Below are positions 51,224-55,671 of a DNA stretch of 55,671 bases, piece after piece. Both the position numbers and the translations under genes were made by a program. The stretch is taken from contig CAISHO010000126.1 in NCBI GenBank assembly GCA_903885165.1, positions 1 to 55,671 on the forward strand. The letters are read 5' to 3'. The DNA is from an uncultured Nitrosomonadales bacterium (GTDB taxonomy: Bacteria; Pseudomonadota; Gammaproteobacteria; Burkholderiales; Gallionellaceae). Positions within the stretch are counted from its first letter, which is position 1; every line of letters starts with the position of its first letter. The notes beneath the pieces were generated by a model. The model was not told where the DNA came from. It saw only the letters and a list, made by a program, of their open reading frames with translations, and did no database searches.

Positions 51224-52261
51224 CTATGCCGTCGGATAACCCACCTGCCATGCACCATCACGATAGATCACCTCACCGTCCAAGGTAAACAGTTCTGTGA
51301 TGGCGAACACATCAACGTGATATCTTGCCGTCGATTTCCTGATCTGCGGCTTGTTGTAACTGCCGTGCTTGGCGCCCAAAGACAGATGCACGCCGCACAT
51401 CCGCTCGTAAGTACCGATGTCGCTGACAATCCGCGTCTGCGTAAAGGTTCTGTTCAAGCCTAAGCCTAACTCGCGCACCCAAACTTCGCCCTCGTCCGCG
51501 CGTATCTGCGCCAGCACCGTATCGAACTCTTCATTTGAATCAATCACATCGACAACGCGGCCGCGACTGACCACCAGGGTGATAGGTTTGACAGGAATAT
51601 TCACCAGAAACGCCGTATCGCCAAAAGAGGATAACCTGACCCGGCCGTTTAAGCCCTCCAGATCCTTCGATTCCGTGAACACTTCGCCGATCGGGAACTG
51701 TCCGCCGACATTGGTCATCTGGCTGTAATCGCCGACATTCAGACGTGCAAGCTCGAATCCTTCCGAAAAAACCAACTCCTCTCCACCGCTGGAAATCACC
51801 CCCACTTGTGCACGGTCAAAGCGCGCTTTCAGTGCATGCCCGACACCGCGCACATAGAGCGGATCATAGGCCAGCGACTCGATATAAAGCACCCCCTCAA
51901 CGCCCGGCATACGCGACAAATGCGGATGCTCAATCACCTTAAGCCCGCGCTTGAATAATTCCACGCGCAGACGAAAAGCATCCAACCTGAAGCTGGTGGA
52001 TTGAACCAGCACCACCAGATCACCGGCAACAAGCGCCATCAACTGAGCGAGGATCGCATCGGGTGACATCGCATCGAAATTGATAAAGGTCGCCTCCGGC
52101 AGGCAACGCTGGTACGCTTGAGTGATCGCAATCGTCAGTTCACATTGTTCATCGTAGACCACGATCGCAGACTGCGTGTGGCAGATCGCCAGCGTCAAAA
52201 TGTCGTGCACATTTTTTTCGGCGGTAGCTAGCACTGCATCGGTAAATATATCGGCTGTCAT
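51224..52261 (-). CDS. Uncharacterised protein, possibly M29 aminopeptidase-like
   Basis: Intact ORF; GLGLNRTFTQTRIVSDIGTYERMCGVHLSLGAKHGSYNK resembles the C-terminus of M29-type proteins. Confidence 0.55.
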   Translation of the reverse strand: MTADIFTDAVLATAEKNVHDILTLAICHTQSAIVVYDEQCELTIAITQAYQRCLPEATFINFDAMSPDAILAQLMALVAGDLVVLVQSTSFRLDAFRLRVELFKRGLKVIEHPHLSRMPGVEGVLYIESLAYDPLYVRGVGHALKARFDRAQVGVISSGGEELVFSEGFELARLNVGDYSQMTNVGGQFPIGEVFTESKDLEGLNGRVRLSSFGDTAFLVNIPVKPITLVVSRGRVVDVIDSNEEFDTVLAQIRADEGEVWVRELGLGLNRTFTQTRIVSDIGTYERMCGVHLSLGAKHGSYNKPQIRKSTARYHVDVFAITELFTLDGEVIYRDGAWQVGYPTA

Positions 52262-52320
52262 GACAGATTAAGCTTTCAAAATGATTAACTGGCGTTACAT
52301 GAACTCAAATTTAAGAGAAC

Positions 52321-52463
52321 AAGCCGGGGGCAGCCCGGCCGCTGATTACCTTCTTTTGCGTCGCCAAAGGAAGGTAATCGAAAAAAGGCGACCCCAGCTT
52401 ACCGCGCCTGCGGCGTTCCCTCGACTATCCTCAAACAAGTGGGGCTGAGCATGTCGCTCAACG
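52321..52463 (+). repeat. Long structured dispersed intergenic repeat, copy 2
   Basis: Aligns to 47866-48000; hairpin GATTACCTTCTTTTG (52344-52358)/CAAAGGAAGGTAATC (52365-52379). Confidence 0.75.
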
Positions 52464-52515
52464 TTTATCTCAAATCGAAACATCCCATTTACAACGTCAA
52501 AATTAGGGGCACAAA

Positions 52516-53109
52516 TCAACTGCCGCTGACACGAAACCATCCGGTGATGCTGCGCCTAGTTCGGTGAGAGATCAGCACTTCGTGCGGAAACATCTCGCTC
52601 AAAAAGATGATCATCGTACCAAATTTCGGCAACACCGTAGCGATAACTGCGACACCGGAAGGATCAAATATCTGCAATTCGCCCCCGTCACGGCTGTGCC
52701 AATCCTCATTCAGATACAACACGGTAGTCAGTATCCGGTTCTTTTTACCGACCAGCACATCGGAATGCTTCGCGTAGCCCGCACCCGCGCCGTAGATCGC
52801 ATAGTGACTTTCGTAATCGAACAAACCCAGATAAAGCGCGCGGTTGAGCCCCATACGCAAGATTTCCATCAACGCCAGATAATCCTGATCGATGCCGTCC
52901 GCCTCATCCAACCAGTCAATCACATCGCCGCGTATGGTGTTGATTTGCTTCTTATCCGCCCCTCGTCCGATATGGGCGGCGTAAAACCGCGCCGGATCAT
53001 CATCCTGACAACGTGTCACCAAACGCAGCAACAATTCATTTTGCAAGGCGTTGTCCAGCACGATATAGCCGGTATCTTCCAACCGGTCGGCGATTTCTGC
53101 GATATTCAT
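52516..53109 (-). CDS. 2OG-Fe(II) oxygenase-like protein
   Basis: YAKHSDVLVGKKNRILTTVLYLNEDWHSRDGGELQIF (HxD) and FPHEVLISHRTRRSITGWFR (distal H, R). Confidence 0.88.
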   Translation of the reverse strand: MNIAEIADRLEDTGYIVLDNALQNELLLRLVTRCQDDDPARFYAAHIGRGADKKQINTIRGDVIDWLDEADGIDQDYLALMEILRMGLNRALYLGLFDYESHYAIYGAGAGYAKHSDVLVGKKNRILTTVLYLNEDWHSRDGGELQIFDPSGVAVIATVLPKFGTMIIFLSEMFPHEVLISHRTRRSITGWFRVSGS

Positions 53110-53205
53110 GGCGATCCTTGTGCAACACGGTGGATCGGGGCTGCCGCGCAAGCAGAACGTGGTCAGTGTGGTAGAAACGGGGGGAAATCAGCCGGCATCG
53201 GCCTG

Positions 53206-54096
53206 TTAGCAATAATCAATCTCTTGTTCAGAACCCGCGTAGCAATTCTGTATCTCGGCAACGACTTTAACGATGCTGGTTTTAGAGAGAATTTTTTTGA
53301 TAATTTTGCTCTTAAACTCATCCATACGCTCACGCAATATCGCATGGTATGCAATCGGCGCGCTTTTGAGCAGCTCGCCCCAGCCCAGTTCGGCATCCGG
53401 TTTATTCTCGCGGGCACTGCGGATCAGATTCTCGATGTCTTTTTGTCTGACACGAGCGACGATACGTCCGTCATTTAACATCGCAAAAATGACCGCGATG
53501 GCGATCACCGCATTGGCATCCAGATCGGTGTCTTTAATCGGGCCGGAAAAATGCTTTTTTCTCAACCACTTCGCACAGTCGACCACCATCTGATTTTCCC
53601 GGCGGGCGAGCATCTCTTTCCGGTAATCATCGTCACCCGTCCAAACCATACTGGGATTGGCGCGACAGATCGCGATGAACAGCGCCTTGATATCGCGTTG
53701 CTGAATAAAAGCATCATTATCAAAATCGGTCAGCATGGTTTGTGCCGGCAGCGCAGACAATTCCTTAATGGCGCGAAACCCCGCCTGAAAAACTTGCTCG
53801 GCACCGTGTTCCAGCAAATAGGACAAATCATTCTCAACTTGCGCCTGACTCAAGCCTAGCGAGACGCAGCCCACCGTCAGATAAAATGCCTCCAACAAGC
53901 CGTCAGCGGTTTTATCGTTGGTGAATTTGCGGGCGACCAGCGCGGTGATCCCGCTCAACTCATGAAACAGGACGTCCGCCGCCTCACCGTGCTCCGCCCG
54001 CTTTGCGAGCGCTTCGATCGTATGCACCAGATTAGGTGTGCGCGAGCTGTAACTGGCCAGTTGCATGGTCAGCTCAGGATCACGCAAAAATATCAT
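53206..54096 (-). CDS. Hypothetical protein (J-domain-led cluster)
   Basis: Intact 296-aa ORF overlapping the upstream gene; no recognised family. Confidence 0.65.
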   Translation of the reverse strand: MIFLRDPELTMQLASYSSRTPNLVHTIEALAKRAEHGEAADVLFHELSGITALVARKFTNDKTADGLLEAFYLTVGCVSLGLSQAQVENDLSYLLEHGAEQVFQAGFRAIKELSALPAQTMLTDFDNDAFIQQRDIKALFIAICRANPSMVWTGDDDYRKEMLARRENQMVVDCAKWLRKKHFSGPIKDTDLDANAVIAIAVIFAMLNDGRIVARVRQKDIENLIRSARENKPDAELGWGELLKSAPIAYHAILRERMDEFKSKIIKKILSKTSIVKVVAEIQNCYAGSEQEIDYC

Positions 54097-54868
54097 CGCC
54101 CAGACTAGGCCGAGCGCCTGCCTTAGGCTGCGATTTCACCTTACCCGGCACCTGTTGACGTAAACGGGTCAACAATTCCTGCGTGTCGCGAGGTGTCGCA
54201 TAATCGTAACCGTATTCCTCGTCCTCTTCCTCTTCCGGACGTGCATGCAGTTCGTTTTCACCCGGCTGCCAGTCTGGGAAGAGTTCCAGTAATACGCGAT
54301 CCCAGGCATCTGAATCGGTGCGGGCAATCGCCAGCGCCAGCGGAATGATGTCGTGATCGGAGGAGGTCTGACCGCTGTTGTGTACGCCGCGCGAGTGAAT
54401 CTCGTTGGCCAACTCGATGATCTCGGTAATCGCGGTGGAGAACAGGGCGGCAAACGCCGTCGTTCCCCAGTCGGTGGATAAGGCGTACTGTATCAGCGCG
54501 GCGCGCCGGTCCAAATCATCGCTGGCAAACAACACGCCGTGAATATGGGCAAACAAGGATTCTGCCAGAAACTCCGGCTCATCCTCTATCATCTCTTCGT
54601 CCCAGACTGCTGCGAAGAAAGCCAGACTCTCGGACCAGGCCTGCGGCGAGATCAACAGAGTCGCCAGCGACAGCTTGCCGCCGTCGAAAGCGGCCAGATG
54701 CATGGAAGCTACTTGCGGCTCCATCGCGTCGAGCACTTCGACGATCGCCAGATCGCCGTACTGTTCGGCCACTTCATCTAACGCTTCTTCAGCCTGCGCG
54801 GTAGAACCGGATAACACCAGCGCGGTGACTTGACGGCTGATCGCCGGATAATTGGTACGTTCAGTCAT
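54080..54868 (-). CDS. Hypothetical protein (J-domain-led cluster)
   Basis: MTERTNYPAISRQVTALVLSGSTAQAEEAL...; start overlaps upstream stop. Confidence 0.65.
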   Translation of the reverse strand: MTERTNYPAISRQVTALVLSGSTAQAEEALDEVAEQYGDLAIVEVLDAMEPQVASMHLAAFDGGKLSLATLLISPQAWSESLAFFAAVWDEEMIEDEPEFLAESLFAHIHGVLFASDDLDRRAALIQYALSTDWGTTAFAALFSTAITEIIELANEIHSRGVHNSGQTSSDHDIIPLALAIARTDSDAWDRVLLELFPDWQPGENELHARPEEEEDEEYGYDYATPRDTQELLTRLRQQVPGKVKSQPKAGARPSLGDDIFA

Positions 54869-55376
54869 TCTTGTCTCCGTTTGCGTCGAACAGATGTTCG
54901 ATATCGTGCCCTGAGGTGAGCTTATCTTCGTCCTCTTCGTCATCACCGCCTTCGCTCTTTTGCAGTGTTTCGAGCGAGTGATCTTCCGCCGTCCAGCGCT
55001 TAGGGTTCTTGAACAGGAACGCCGTCACAATCGCGCGGCGCGCCAACTCAGGATTGGCAGCCCCTACCATCGCCAAGGCCTTTGCCGCCATCTCATCGCT
55101 GCACGACACCATCGCCAGTGTTTTAGCGGCATCGCCCTGATCATACCGTTCACTCTCGGCCAGCAAACCGGCGACATCGTTAAACTGCAAATGCCCCGCC
55201 AGCGCGAAACTGAACAGATTCACATCGTCGATCTGCGACCCTTGCGCAAATTCATCGACCAGCGATTTAACCACTTTGGCATAATATTTTCTGTCCGGCG
55301 GATCACCTAAGGTGTCTTCCATTTGGATACCCAGTTCACGGGACTGATAAGCAAATTCGGGGTGTATCTTTTTCAT
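54861..55376 (-). CDS. Hypothetical protein with acidic C-terminus (J-domain-led cluster)
   Basis: MKKIHPEFAYQSRELGIQMEDTLGDPPDRKYYAKVVKSLVDEF...GGDDEEDEDKLTSGHDIEHLFDANGDKND. Confidence 0.65.
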   Translation of the reverse strand: MKKIHPEFAYQSRELGIQMEDTLGDPPDRKYYAKVVKSLVDEFAQGSQIDDVNLFSFALAGHLQFNDVAGLLAESERYDQGDAAKTLAMVSCSDEMAAKALAMVGAANPELARRAIVTAFLFKNPKRWTAEDHSLETLQKSEGGDDEEDEDKLTSGHDIEHLFDANGDKND

Positions 55377-55406
55377 AGGTTTTCAGCTCTAAAGTGATGA
55401 AGCGTG

Positions 55407-55671
55407 TTACAGCATGATGCCACAACGATTAAACAGTGAATTCCATAAAGACTGCGCCTCCGCTTCCGTATCGAGCACGATGCGGTTGGTCAAAGTCTGG
55501 TTATATTCGCTGCGCTGCTTCGGGTCGGATAGCAACTCATACGCCTTTTTGATGGCATTGAAGCGACTTTCAGCACCGGGATGGGTATTCCTGTCCGGGT
55601 GATAGCGCATGGCCAGTACGCGATACGATTTTTTAATCTCGTCTATCGATGCGTTCGGCGCTACGCCCAAG
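55407..55671 (-). CDS. J-domain (DnaJ-like) protein, N-terminus beyond the window
   Basis: [56 protein letters not shown] with HPD motif. Confidence 0.92.
   Translation of the reverse strand, partial: LGVAPNASIDEIKKSYRVLAMRYHPDRNTHPGAESRFNAIKKAYELLSDPKQRSEYNQTLTNRIVLDTEAEAQSLWNSLFNRCGIML

Noticed and set aside
52564-53478. 304-aa plus-strand ORF
   Set aside because: Antisense to the oxygenase and the cluster gene 53206-54096, whose motifs and overlaps support the minus strand.

Overview
Chromosomal window from a betaproteobacterium. Gene order and ACIII content suggest Nitrosomonadales, possibly a Gallionellaceae-like iron oxidiser; this is inferred, not tested. Most of it is conserved core synteny: ychF-pth-rplY-prs-tRNA-Gln-ispE-lolB-TPR, mutM, fdx-coaD-rsmD-M16-M16, ftsYEX-rpoH, sspAB, tatABC-HIT-hisEIFAHBC, and an MCE transporter cluster. 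No IS element, phage, CRISPR array or rRNA was seen. Main points: (1) a complete Alternative Complex III operon (actA-B1-B2-C-D-E-F, minus strand) lies directly against sspA-sspB and next to nif3/degS/tat/his, the place where betaproteobacteria usually carry the bc1 genes petABC, so it looks like replacement of complex III in place; (2) ActB is two genes rather than one fused gene; (3) REP-like palindromic repeats appear to be translated inside HisH (internal insertion), MlaF (N-terminus) and a phasin-like protein (C-terminus); (4) rsmD seems to lack an ATG/GTG/TTG start for its conserved N-terminus and may start at AUA overlapping the upstream stop codon; (5) two copies of a long structured intergenic repeat, with a compensatory base-pair change in the main hairpin; (6) a divergent orphan trpB; (7) an uncharacterised J-domain-led gene cluster at the right end.
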